NCBI GenBank assembly: GCA_001972305.1
Contig: BDDD01000079.1
Location: 221,684 to 285,683 of the forward strand
DNA: 64,000 bases
Direction: 5' to 3'
Source of the DNA: Cephalotus follicularis
Lineage: Eukaryota > Streptophyta > Magnoliopsida > Oxalidales > Cephalotaceae
The notes under the pieces: generated by a model
The model's database searches: none
What the model was told of the DNA's origin: nothing
What the model saw: only the letters and a program-made list of their open reading frames with translations
Position numbers and translations under genes: made by a program
Shown here: piece after piece, positions 24,563-36,600 of the stretch
Position numbering within the stretch: the first letter of the stretch is position 1
Layout of the letters: each line of letters starts with the position of its first letter

Positions 24563-25851
24563 ATGTCAATGGAAATCCAAGATCCACACCTTAAACCAAA
24601 CCCAGAAACAGAAATCTCACCGGCAATGTTGATGAGGGGAAACCACAGGAGGGCTCACTCCGACATGGCCACCACCACAATGATGATGACGACGACATCA
24701 ACGGCCAGCCTTGAAGAGGAGGAGGAGGAGGAGGAAGAAGAATTGTTCTCCACGTACATTGACTTGGATAGGGTAACCGGAGGAAACAGAAATCATAGGG
24801 ATAACAACTGGGTTAATGGAAATGGCAATGGAGGAGACATAATGGACGCCAAAAAAGCTATGCCTCCTGATAAACTTGCCGAGCTCTGGACCCTTGATCC
24901 TAAGAGAGCCAAAAGGTATCTTCATCTTCCTTTTATTCTTCTTATTTTTGGGTGTGATTGAGTCTTATTTGTTACTAAACAAATTAGTGGTTATTACATT
25001 TGTGCGAAGAATAGTTGCTAATCGGCAATCTGCTGCACGCTCCAAAGAGAGAAAGGCTCGCTACATTCTACAACTTGAGCGCAAGGTTCACTCTCTTCAA
25101 ACTGAAGCCACCACTCTCTCTGCCCAACTTTCACTATTCCAGGTCTTTAATTCATCTCCTCTAACTATGAGACATGCCCATCATATAACTTTAAATGTTT
25201 GATTTCAATTGTTTATATAGGTACTAACCTTATTTGGGTTCCTTTAGATAGGAATTTTGACCTCATTTATTGTTGTTTTATATTACATAGAGGGACACAA
25301 ATGGTCTGAGTGCTGAGAATGCAGAGCTTCAGCTTCGGTTACAAGCTATGGAGCAACAAGCTCAGTTGCGCGATGGTAAGCGCCGAGCCTTTGTTATTCA
25401 TTTCATCGCGATTATCGGAAACAAATTAACGTTTTGTATGATGCATTGATAAAGATCTTTTCGGTTCTCTACTCGATATCAAACAGCTCTGAATGACACA
25501 CTGAAGAAGGAAGTTGAGAAACTCAAGGTAGCCACTGGGGAAATAATCAGCCCGTGCGAGTCATTTGACTTGGGAATGCACCAAATGCCCTATGCACAAT
25601 CAACTTTTTGTACTCTTCCACAACAATCAGCCCCTCTACCTCACCAGAACATGCAATTGCCGCTACTCATTCATTCCCAGTCTGGAATGTCGACTCACCA
25701 CCTAAACCAAACGAGTTCTCATGCTTTCTATTTCTTGCAGAATGACCCTCTCGGAGGGATGCAGGGGCTCGACATCAGCAGTAAAGCACCAAATGTTATC
25801 AAGTCTGAAGGTCCATCACTTTCTGCCAGTGAAAGTAGCACCACATTTTAA
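24563..25851 (+). CDS. Group I (VIP1/RF2b-type) bZIP transcription factor, 311 aa
   Basis: Exons: 24563-24915, 25010-25142, 25291-25375, 25487-25851, in phase. The N-terminal part has the RRAHSD motif, a known 14-3-3/kinase target type in this group, then a run of Glu and the [11 protein letters not shown] segment. [22 protein letters not shown] leads into the basic region [17 protein letters not shown] (about residues 120-137), with the Asn and Arg spacing that contacts DNA and the Lys/Arg typical of group I. A leucine zipper follows to about residue 205. The tail is Gln/His-rich and ends in LDISS and ESSTTF, like the bZIP18/bZIP52 branch. A role in osmotic, wound or development-linked transcription is inferred from the family. 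The start could also be the second ATG, two codons later. Confidence 0.93.
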
Positions 25852-27045
25852 CTCAAACATGGCCTTCTTGTGCGGTAGACTGTTAATAGCCTGACATCCA
25901 GTCATTTAGAGAAGGTATCCTGCATTTGTTCTATTTACGCTACTCTTATTTTTATTGTGGGCATCAAGTCTTCATTGATTTTTTTAGGATTTCCGAGATA
26001 CAGGGAAGCACCCTTAGTCTGTGATGCAATGTTCGTGAGTCGCTTCTTCAATATTTGTATGTTTATTTGTACTGGGTGCTCGAATATGTGGGAACAAAGG
26101 TCATTCCCATTAGATGTTTAGTTACTATCACTGTCCATCTGATTCCATTGTATCTTCTTTCATATGATACTTTGTACACTGTGTTTATTGTTATTCTTTC
26201 ATTCTACAGATTGATCGAAATATGACTGCATCTTTCTCTGTGTTGACTTATACCATTGACGCTTTTTCACTTTCCCCATAGTTTTATGATTCTCTTTTGA
26301 CACCACGCCTCTAAACCTTATCTCCTGGACTGGTACTTGAGTGTTCAATCTTAACAATTATACATTTATTGGACAGCCTATGCAAAGTAACAATTTTCTT
26401 GTTTCCAACTATGTTAATGGCTATACAAAGTAACAATTATGTTTTTCAATTTTGTATAACTTTTAACATCTTTTTTTGGTAATTTTTTTCTATAATTCTT
26501 TAGTCAAAAACTGCACGTGAAAAACCCTGCAAAAGCTCCTCAAACACCCCTTACATAATAGTTGTTCAGGCCATAGTAAATGGCCAACCAAGCTTTCTTC
26601 ATTACAAATCTATGAAGGACTAAGCTTTAAGGAATACCATTAATACAAGAAGTTCTTTGTAGAAGCGGCCACAATCCAGAAGGTAACATTTCAACACTAC
26701 CATTTATCTAATCAACTCACTAACAGCGTGAAGCTTCTGCATATACTCCTAGTCAAACACATGAATGAATTATGAAGTAACTAGATTCATTAAAATATTA
26801 AGTTAATTACGAACAAAATAGAGACTACAAAATGCGCCTGGAGGTTTTTAACACTGGTCCAAAATACACTTCCCCCGACTACAATAACCATGCCTGCAAT
26901 GGGTTAAGACAACTACATACATTTGGTTCATGATATACAAAAACTAGAATTTTTTTAGTAAAACCCCAAAATCCACATCGCGAAGCATCAAGACCATGCC
27001 ATATTTCTCCATTTGTCCTTCAAATCCACATGAACAAAAATATAT
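25852..27045. other. Convergent 3' region of the bZIP and TRF-like genes
   Basis: Presumed 3' UTR of the bZIP gene up to about 26250, then AT-rich spacer. It includes a decayed second copy of the TRF-like terminal exon at 26999-27048. No separate gene is seen. Confidence 0.45.
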
Positions 27046-27103
27046 CTACTTTGTCATATTTCTCCATTTGTCCTTCAAATCCACCTGAACAAAAATACAT
27101 CTA
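26999..27103 (-). repeat. Tandem duplication of the TRF-like terminal exon (55-bp offset)
   Basis: The 49-bp segment coding VDLKDKWRNM occurs twice in direct orientation. The copy first met by transcription (27103-27055) has an intact AG acceptor (TTCAG then GTGGAT). The second (27048-27000) has ATG in place of the AG acceptor and appears dead; in its frame it would read VDLKDKWRNMAWS. Confidence 0.85.
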
Positions 27104-27443
27104 ACATCAATACAGAAAGTATATTTTCAGAGTGAAGGAAGACATACAAAGACCATAACAATAATTCAATAGATACTCAGTCCCGAAAGAATTTTTTTGC
27201 TATGTTTAAAACATCATAACTGATGTCTAAACATCAATAATGCTTTTTAAACATCAGTTATGATGTTTTAAACATAGCAAACGAGGTTTGGTCAAGTCAC
27301 TTTCGGGAAATTCTTTCGTACTAAGTTAGTATACGTAGAATTACTCAAGACCATAATGGATGTTTACCTCTGATCTCTGGACAAATAAATGGCGGTTGGA
27401 GTTTAAAATAAGCTTCCAATTGCCCTTTCCAAACCTTCATTAA

Positions 27444-27479
<36 letters not shown>

Positions 27480-30288
27480 GAAACATAAATCAATAATTAA
27501 ATAATATTTGTTTATAATTAAATTATGATACAACTTATAGGAATAACCACATACTTCTCCACAGCTTTAAATAGAGCATCTTCTTCCTCAAGACTCCATG
27601 GCTTCCTTTTTCTCCTCCTTGCAAATTTTGTTAATTCATCCTTCCTCGGTGGAGAAACAGCCTTTCTCTTTGGACTAGGTAAAATTTTTCTACTTGGATG
27701 ATTAGATGTTTCTCCAGGCGAGTCATCAATGGAATCTTTCCACTTGAAAGCCAATTCATAGCACAAAATGTAAAGATATGTAAGTTAACAACCACAATGA
27801 TCTACAAAAGAAATCAATACAATTCAAACCAACTTCGTAATCCTAGAACAACAAATTCAAGGTAAATGCAGTTAACTAGGGCAATAAAATTAAAGGTTGA
27901 AATAGCATAACAACTCCGTGGAAAGAAAAAAAAACATAACTCCGTGGGGGAAAAAAAGGGAGAAGTTAAGAAACTGTCTGGACATTCTTAACTAAATAAA
28001 TTCATGCTTCGTCCACTCCACGAAAACAGACGAATACCATGCATCTAATACGTAAGCATCACAAGCTCCGCATCAAATTAGTTCATTACTGCTATATAAT
28101 ATGTCTATAACCCACAGTCATCAATTATTACGCAAATACCTACACTTCCATCACCTATCGGGTTCTAAAACCCATCTAAAACTTGGATGATAAAGCACTG
28201 ATATGACTAATCACAAGCAGCACAGCAAGCACATCCCATATACTGAAATTCAACCTGAACAAGTGGCATATGAGAAGCAGAAAAATAAAAGATACAATAT
28301 GTACGTTCTCATAATACAGAGAGTTTAAAAGCACTTGAACTAACTATAACAAGTAATAATAGATAGCAAGAACTAAAATTCAGATGAATTTTCTAAATCC
28401 TAGAAACATTAAAGGTCTGATGCATTAATTAATGCCAGTAAATACTACCAAATTACAAAAACAAAACAAAACAATAAAACAAAATTTTGACAAGCCACGG
28501 AAGCTGTGTGCTTTGGTAACCCAGAATTAGAATAAAAAAAACAAGCAAAAAAGATATCCAGAACACACAAAGTCAAACACAAGCATAGAACAGGCACACT
28601 CAATGGCTCTTTCAAACGATATTAAATAAATAAAAAGTAGAGATTGGACAACAGCATAACAGGATAAAGATAGACCCACAAAGTACATCATGTTCTAGCC
28701 AGTAAAAGATGGTGAAAAGCGTATTGAGGCAAAGCAAACAAAAACAGCATACCTCATACGTACGGGCAGAACCGTTCCGTTCCATTATGCTGGGTTTAGG
28801 CAAGTTATTCCGATGACCACAAGACTGATTCAGACGATCACCCTCCTTAGCTTGGACAGGTTCTTCAACACTGCCAGTACCAATGAGATTGGGCAAATTG
28901 GTTGCACCCTTGTCATTTTCAATCTGGTTTACTGCCAATGGCTCTAGATTCTCAATATTCTCTGCCATGTGTGATATTACAGCTTCAGCCATGCGGAGAG
29001 CATCAGGAAGAGGATCCTTCACTAAAGCCGGTAGCTCCAAAGCGCTCGCTTTAAGCGCTTCTTGCACTTTACTAACTTCAGGACTTGGCAGCGAATCATA
29101 TTTGCTACATGCTGCATCATCTTCCTCTTCCAATTCCAAGGGACCAGTAATTTTGGCCGGACATCGATGGCGACTATAGACCGGCAGATGCTTCCGCTTA
29201 GTCCCCACGCTAGAATTCCCAATTTCTACCACAATTCAGTAGAGTTAGTAGCAAGTTAAAATCCGAAACTTAAAAAAATTAAAAAAAAGAATACCTTTAT
29301 CTTTCCCCTTTTCTTGCACCAAATCACTCATTGGTGCATCCCCTGGTCCCTCCGGCACCAAATCTTTCCCTTTCTCTTGCACCAAATCACTCATTGTTGC
29401 ATCCCCTGGTCCCTCAAGCACCGAATCTTTCTCTTTCTCTTGCACCAAATCACTCAGTGTTGCATCCCCTGGTTCCTCCAGCACCAAATCACTCAGTGTT
29501 GCATCCCCTGGTCCCTCTGGCACCGAATCTTTCCCTTTCTCTTGCACCAAATCACTCAGTGTTGCATCCCCTGGTCCCTCTGGCACCGAATCTTTACCAT
29601 TCTCTTGCACCATATTACCCTTTGTTGCATCCCCTGATCCCTCCGGTTCCGAATCTTTACCCTTCTCCTTCACTTTCTTCATCATCCTCATTGCCAATTT
29701 CAAAAAAGGGGGGCCTGATATCGCTAAAGCCTCTCCTAAATAAACCCTAACCTTCTTCAGCGCATCATTTCGTGTATTCTTCTCCAACAACTTCTTACTC
29801 ATCTTCACATCCCAAATCGCCGCTTCGATTTCCTCTCTCCATTTCAACAACCCATCGGACACCAACTCACTCTCATTCGATTCCACCATACTTGCAACTC
29901 TGCCCCTCCATATCATATTCACGGCATCTAAGTACTTCCCTTTCCTGTCCTTGTTGACGATCATGTACTTGACCGTGCACTCGACGGCAACCGCGCAGTA
30001 TGCGGCCTTCATTGAGCCGGTGATTCGGATTTTCTCTTGGCGGTCCAGCTCCTCGATGATTTCGAGCATTTCGAGGATCGTTTCAGAGACTGAGGCGTCC
30101 GAGATTTCGGTTTGGATTGATCGAAGGAGGACCAGTTTCTTGATTTTAGGGCAGTTGTTTGGGACTGGAAGGACGTTGAGCACTTTGTTGATCTCGTAAT
30201 GGTCGATTGATTGTCGAAGGAGAAACTCGATTATCCATCTACAGATATCTTCGTCAAATTTTTTAGCCATTGTCTCTTTTGGATTCAT
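27046..30288 (-). CDS. TRFL7: TRF-like (TRFL) Myb-domain protein, 586 aa
   Basis: Exons on the minus strand: 30288-29295, 29225-28753, 27742-27555, 27434-27368, 27084-27046, totalling 1761 nt and closing in phase. The C terminus holds a single Myb/SANT domain (about 532-583): KPWSLEEEDALFKAVEK, FGKGNWKLIL, then VDLKDKWRNM. The VDLKDKWRN helix is the hallmark of plant telomere-repeat-binding and TRF-like proteins, where it contacts TTTAGGG. The N-terminal 200 residues are helical and conserved-looking (CRWIIEFLLRQS, EMLEIIEELDRQ). Residues about 208-330 are tandem copies of a 20-21-residue unit, GKDSVPEGPGDATLSDLVQE. The middle carries a basic stretch (FARRRKRK) before the Myb. The acceptor for exon 4 uses a CT microsatellite as its pyrimidine tract. 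The TRFL7 name rests partly on gene order and memory; telomere binding is not demonstrated. Confidence 0.88.
27182..27320. repeat. Long inverted repeat (hairpin/MITE-like)
   Basis: GCTATGTTTAAAACATCATA at 27199 is inverted at 27259-27278, and CCGAAAGAATT-type sequence is partly inverted outside it. It lies in the last intron of the TRF-like gene, where a stable hairpin could form in the pre-mRNA. Confidence 0.75.
27445..27477 (-). repeat. (GA)n/(CT)n microsatellite
   Basis: On the transcribed strand it reads CT and lies about 10 nt before the exon at 27434, forming the splice acceptor's pyrimidine tract. Confidence 0.9.
29310..29680 (-). repeat. Coding minisatellite, about 60-63 bp unit
   Basis: Five to six copies, one of them partial, encode GKDSVPEGPGDATLSDLVQE variants. 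Near-identical copies indicate recent expansion. The opposite strand shows long artefactual ORFs because of this repeat. Confidence 0.92.
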
Positions 30289-33200
30289 TTGAGGTGTTTG
30301 GGTCTTTTAAATTTTAAGCTTGTTTCAATTGGGAATTTAAACGACCTTTTTTTTTTTTTTTGGTTATGGAGGGAAATCTTTAGGGTTTTTACTTTTTATT
30401 ACAAAAGGAAAGACGAAAGCGGGCTTGGCCCACTAAAATAAAATAAATCGTATTTTGTACTTGGGCCATTAATATACGATGTGCCTTTAAAAATTTAAAA
30501 AGCTATTAAAAATGAAGAAACGTGGAGTTGTCTTGTTACCTGTTGCTTGCACACACACAAATGAAAAGGGAGGTTTTATTATTTGATTGTCTTCCACATT
30601 AATATCACTATGGAATTAACAGCAACTGTGTGTATTTGATGTTTGAACGTTAATCATGCCTTTGTCCTGCAAGTTATATACTCTTGCTCTCCCTACTTCC
30701 ATATTTGTTCTTGTTCAAATGATGCACACTTCAGAGCTATTTATTCATCTCTTTCCATGTTCCTTGTACATTCCATAGTGTTGGGTAGATTATACACCCA
30801 TGAATATATAAGAATGTTATTAGATCAAGCAAACTTGGTTATTCAAGCTGCTTGCTTCCTATTCCAATATTGATATCATGAGTATGGCCAGAGCTTATGC
30901 ATAATCAGTTAATCAAGATTGGTTTGCCTTCACAGTGATGTTGAGAAGATCTTCTCAGTCTGACATTTTGCTTGGAGAGATGATTCAAGAAACCTCCCTC
31001 TTCTCATTATACTGCATGCTGGACACTATACCCAAGAAAAAGGATTCCTTTGTTTCGGAATTGCCTTTTGGGATACTGCTGGAGATTGGACGATTTAATG
31101 AACATGATCGAAGCTTCAAAACAATGTCCCCTGCAACACATGATCTTTTATGGTTCAGTGGTAAAACTTGAGAACATAATAAAATTGTAAGAATCAAATC
31201 AGAAACAAAAATCATCTTCACGTTTTATTTTATTTTTTCTATTCATCTACACATAATAGTTAAAGTTAATCTTAAAGACTATCCAATGGATAAACTATTT
31301 CAACTTTTGTGATACACTGATTGTTATGACAAGCAGCAACTTGAAACTTGAATTAACTTGAATGTCTGAATGGAAACCAGAGGCGCAACTGGGATCTGAT
31401 GATGCACCCTCTGCTGCAACTGGTTGAATCTTTTATTGAAGCAAAATCACCTATAACCCCCTTTTACAGGTCTGTCATCTGCTGCAAAGAAAGATTAATC
31501 TTTAACTTTATGCTCTTTATGGGCATGTGACATTTGGTATAAAACTATTTGATGTTGGATACTCACTGAGACGGAACAGGATCTGAGGATGGGCCAAGTG
31601 GTAATCATTCGCTCTTCGCTGGGTTGTGGTACCTCTTGTCAGGATTAACGATTACAGATCCCAATACAACTTCTAGTGTCAAGGACAACAAATATGCAAT
31701 CTGCCGTCATATATTTTTTCAGGTGAGACCATCCCTGATGTCCTCCCACCATCTTAATAATACTTAGGTGTTGGAGATTATTTATGATCAATGTGGAATC
31801 ATGGTCTCCTTGACTCATGCACTATGAACAAGTGCAATGTTATTCTTGAAGAGTAACAGAAGGTTTTTAAAAAATTAAATGAGTATAGTCACTAGAAAAC
31901 AATGACAAGCAAAGAAGAAATTTCAATGCCAAGTCACCCCCCAAATTTACTAGCAGGTCTGAAGGTCTCTCATGCCTTGTAATGTTGTTGTATAATTCAA
32001 ACAAATCCAAAGAGTTATTCTATGGAAAATCAGATTCAAACATTTGTAAAAACAAACCCAGTTATTATAATTACAAGAACAGAAACAAAGAAACACAATA
32101 ATTATACATACATGAACAAATAATTTCATTATCTAAAAATATTACCAAGACCTGATTTCACAATACAATAACAAGAAAAAACCAACATATATATATATAT
32201 AAAAAAACACATCGAAAACAAAAACCCCAAATAAGTGTTGTATATCTAACTAATATGTTTAATATAAGCTCAATAAGTGAAGACCTATGAGTTAGATATA
32301 TTTGGACTAGAGCCCATAATAAAGTAAAACTCTAGTATAAATATGTGTGCTAGCTGGAGACAACACTACATAGTATTCTAAACTTGATACGAATGGTTTA
32401 TTGTTTTAAGCCATACACACTATCTCTCAATATAAACCAAACACATTAACAATCTTAAAGCAATAGCGGTTTTCTTGAGCGTTTGGGTTGGTTCTTAAGT
32501 ATTTATCTCCTTACATTCCTTTACTTCTTGTGTGCTTCACCATTTAGTTCAAATGGTTGGGACTGGATTTTGTGTTCAGCGTTCTCACATGTGGCGTCAT
32601 TTGATATAAGATAATTATAGCTGTTGAATATGGGCCTTGCTCCATTGGCCCAAGTGAAAATATTGGTCTATTGGGCCACTCTGATGGCTAATTTAGTAAA
32701 AATAGCCGAGTAAGCTAAAAAAGGTAAAAAGTGATGAGGTAATAAATGAGGTCAAGTCAAAAGTATGCTATTTATCGTAAAATAAGGTGACACCCTTTTG
32801 TCCTTGAGGGGTGTTGAGTATGACTGATAATTTGGGTCATGATACGCTAACCGAATCGAAATCGACACGAAATAAATGGGTTTTGGGTCAAGCTTAAATG
32901 AGTTCGGGTCAATTTCGGTTCAACCTGTAAAACTCGAAATTGACCCGAAATTAATCCGATTATTAAACGAGTCAACTATCTACCAGTTAAACGATAAATG
33001 AGTTTTGGATGATTGTAATGTTTGATAATATTTTAAATGTTGATGAATAATGTGTTTGTTTATAAATGTATATAGTAGATGAATAATTGAATATTAAAAT
33101 TAAAAATTGGAATATTTTTTTAAATAGGTCAAAATCAGGTTATAAACAAATTGACTCAAAATGACTTATTTAATAAACGGGTTACACGGGTCGTATCGAG

Positions 33201-33647
33201 TCACCTGTTTATTAAATGGGTCGGGTTATGATTGATATGTTTGAAGGTTAACCTATTAATCGTTATGCTCATGTGTTGACACGACTTGTTTATGAACCGT
33301 CGACACGAATTGCCACCTAATGTTGAGGTGTTGTCTAAAAATCCAATTAGTGTTTCTATTAGTTGTATGTATTGCATGTGTCTAAATTCTATAGGTCCGA
33401 TTATTTCACATATCTTGAACTAATAAGTTCAAGATCAACTAATTATAATTCAAAATGTTTTTTTATAGAGACATAATTATAGTGATATTTTTTTATTTAA
33501 CTTTTTAATAAATTTTAGTGACAAATAGACCCGAGATGGAATACTGCAGTGCAGTCGAAAATTACGAGCTATAAAAAAAAAGCCCTTCTTGTGAATATAG
33601 CTGAGTGAGTTTGCAGTTTAAGAAGGTAAGAGAGTGAGAGAGAGAGA
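30289..33647. other. Divergent intergenic region between the TRF-like and nardilysin-like genes
   Basis: The first 200 bp contain TRF-like promoter sequence with a T run. From 30640 to 31740 there are short open stretches I cannot assign. About 32220-32620 has LTR-like texture (a TATAAATA box within a repeat-like block), but I cannot define its ends. The last 120 bp before 33648 are a GA-rich leader (GAGAGTGAGAGAGAGAG) of the protease gene. Confidence 0.4.
32840..33330. mobile_element. Candidate non-autonomous transposon with inverted ACCCG/CGGGT motifs
   Basis: Repeated short inverted motifs built on CGGGTC, ACCCGA and TTTATTAAACGGGT occur through the block, including TTAATAAACGGGTTACACGGGT and GTTTATTAAATGGGTCGGGT. 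This texture is common in degenerate plant repeats. No ORF is present and the borders are uncertain. Confidence 0.4.
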
Positions 33648-36600
33648 ATGGGTGTAGTGGCGGATGGGTGCAGTTTCAGGTCAGACGAAATCGTGATAAA
33701 ATCTCCAAACGATAAGCGTCTCTACCGAGTCATTGAGCTCCACAACGGTCTCTGTGCTCTCCTCGTCCACGATCCCGATATTGGAGATTTGGAACAAGAA
33801 ACTGCACACCGAGATTTTGAAGAAGAAGATGACGACGAGGATGACGAGGATTTTGATGAAGATGATGATTGTGAAGAAGATGATGATGAGCAAAGCGAAG
33901 GCGAAGATGATGACAAGCCAGTCGAAGCGAATAGAAAGGGAAGCTCCTCGCAGACTAAGAAGGTTTCTTTCTCTCTTTGCCTACTAACCCTAAGCATCGA
34001 TTTAATTACGGCATTCGCAATTAAACTGTGCTAGATTGTGTGTGTTTGCCTTTGCAGGCAGCTGCAGCTATGTGTGTGGGAATTGGCAGCTTCTCTGATC
34101 CTGTGGAGGCACAGGGTCTTGCTCATTTTCTAGGTTTCATTTTCCAACTATTTTTTATACTCAATTTAATCCTTACAGATATCCACATCTTCCTCTTCAC
34201 TCATTTCTCGTTATTGGAAGAAGATAAATAAAATCTAATCTTTATTTTTACTTTCACTCACATCCTAGTCTTCCTGTCATTTTTTTGTGGACGTGTCCAC
34301 CTGTCATTTTTACTAGTCGAATATGCAGAAATTGGTAACAAGTTGTCCTTTTTGCAGAGCACATGCTCTTCATGGGGAGTACTGATTTTCCAGATGAGAA
34401 TGAGGTCTGTCTTTGATCTTCTCCTAAAGCATGTATTGTATATCAAACAGAAAAAATGGAAAACATTATAATCATGGAGTTACTGCTTTTAATTTTGTAG
34501 CTTCCTTGTTTCAATTCAGTTTTTGAATTTGGATGCTCAGGCACATATCAACATGTTAATCCATCAGAAATGATGGTTAGATGTGACCTATAAAAAGAAA
34601 TAAAATTGAGGTTAATTGGTAGTATGTTCATAGCTTACCGTTGAGTGTGCTTATGGCATGAACGAAATGGGTGAAACTAGCATTACACACCAGAGAAGAT
34701 CGCATTGTGCATGATCTTACTATCTTTGGAAGTACATTTATAAGTCAAAACCTTTATCTATTTTCTGGGAAGATTGATGTTTCTTTTTACTCTACTTTTT
34801 TTAATTGCTGCGGACACAATGGATGCCACTTTATAGACAGACTGAAATTCATAATTCTATTTATTTGCAATAGCTTCTTCAGTGTTCTCTGTATGCCAAG
34901 ATTTTTGGTACATCTGAAGCTTTTGTTAAGGGTTTATACTTCATCTGCAGTGATATGCATGTTTTAGCTATATTTGTGTGTTATTGAGATAATCGTAAAA
35001 TACATTTATAAATTACAATTTGGCCCATCTGTTTGACTCTTTTCTTTGCTAGTATGATAGTTACTTGTCCAAGCATGGAGGCTCATCAAACGCATACACA
35101 GATTTTGAGCATACCTGCTATCATTTTGAAGTCAAACGAGAATTTCTTAAGGGTGCCTTAACAAGGTAAATAGTGATGTCTTCTTGGTCGAGTTTCTGGC
35201 ATTTGAAGTGCTGTTTACCTATTGCTTTTAAGTTAAAATTGTTGCAAGTACAATTGTATTGTGAACTAAAAGAATCTCAATACTTTTAGGTAAAAAGTAA
35301 GTTCCATCCTTTGATTATTCTCACTTTTTACATTTACAGTTTATCTTCTGAATTGGCCTTTTGCTTCTCATTCCATTTTTCATTTCTTTGAAAAAGCAAT
35401 ATGTCTTACTTTCTTTTCACATCAGGGACCTGGTTAGATATTTATGATGTTTCTTTTGATTTATCAGATTTTCTCAATTTTTTGTTTCACCTCTTGTGAA
35501 AATGGAAGCAATGGAGCGAGAGGTGCTTGCTGTAGATTCCGGTGTGTGCCATTCTTATATGCGTCTACTGTAAAAAATTGTTTGTTTTTCTTATATTGCC
35601 AATTGATAAGTTTCATAGGGGTGTTGACATAATTCTGACTTTTTCTGATTGCTGAATTGTTTACCTTAATCTGGAAATGGATCATAGAATTCAATCAAGT
35701 TTTGCAAAATGATGATTGTCGTCTCCAACAACTTCAATGCCATACATCTACACCTGATCATCCTTTTAATAGATTTTCTTGGGGTAAGATTACATTTTAT
35801 TAAGTTTCTGGGTGATGAATATTTGGCTGTTAACTGAAATATATGTTTTCCTTTGCTTTCATGAAAGGGAATAAGAAGAGCCTACTTGATGCTATGGAGA
35901 AAGGGATTAATTTGCGGGAGCAAATATTAAAATTATACCGTAATCATTACCACGGTGGATTGATGAAGCTAGTCGTCATTGGAGGAGGTGTGGATTCCTT
36001 TCACTATCATCTAGTTATTATGTGTTAGAGGATGTTCTGATGAGGCTGAGTTGTGCTTGTTTGAGAAGAAATAGAAGTTGCAAAATATTAATAGTTTTTC
36101 AATGCTTGATGTTATTATGGAAATTAAGTCGGAATTCTGTGAGAGCATTACATATTAAATCTATATTTTACTGATGGCTTACTTTTGTTTGCTGCAGAGT
36201 CTCTGGATCTACTTGAAAGTTGGGTTACGGAATTGTTTGGTAGTGTCAGAAAAGGACCTCAAGTGCAGCCAGAGTTTAGGGTGGAAGGGCCTATCTGGAA
36301 AGCTGGTAAACTCTATAGGTTGGAGGCAGTTGAAGATGTTCATATTCTTAACTTAAAATGGACATTGCCATGCCTTCGTCAGGAATATCTGAAGAAATCA
36401 GAAGATTATTTAGCTCATCTTCTTGGGCATGGTAGGATAAATTTCTATGTATCTGTTTAAATTTGCATATGCCCGTAAACAATAAAATTTGGCATGTTAT
36501 AATGCTTAATTACTGAATTTTAATATCCTTCTGTGATGCTCTATTGTTATACTTTTTGCATTGGGCATAAACTTGAACAAAAGAATTGAAAGAGAATTTT

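Noticed and set aside
29331-29750. Long plus-strand ORFs opposite the TRF-like first exon
   Set aside because: They are the antisense of the coding minisatellite and have repetitive HPLVP patterns.
30935-31171. 78-aa plus-strand ORF in the spacer before the protease
   Set aside because: No family, no splice continuity and no conserved motif.
33722-33997. Ser-rich minus-strand ORF over the acidic tract
   Set aside because: Antisense shadow of the Asp/Glu codons of the nardilysin-like gene.
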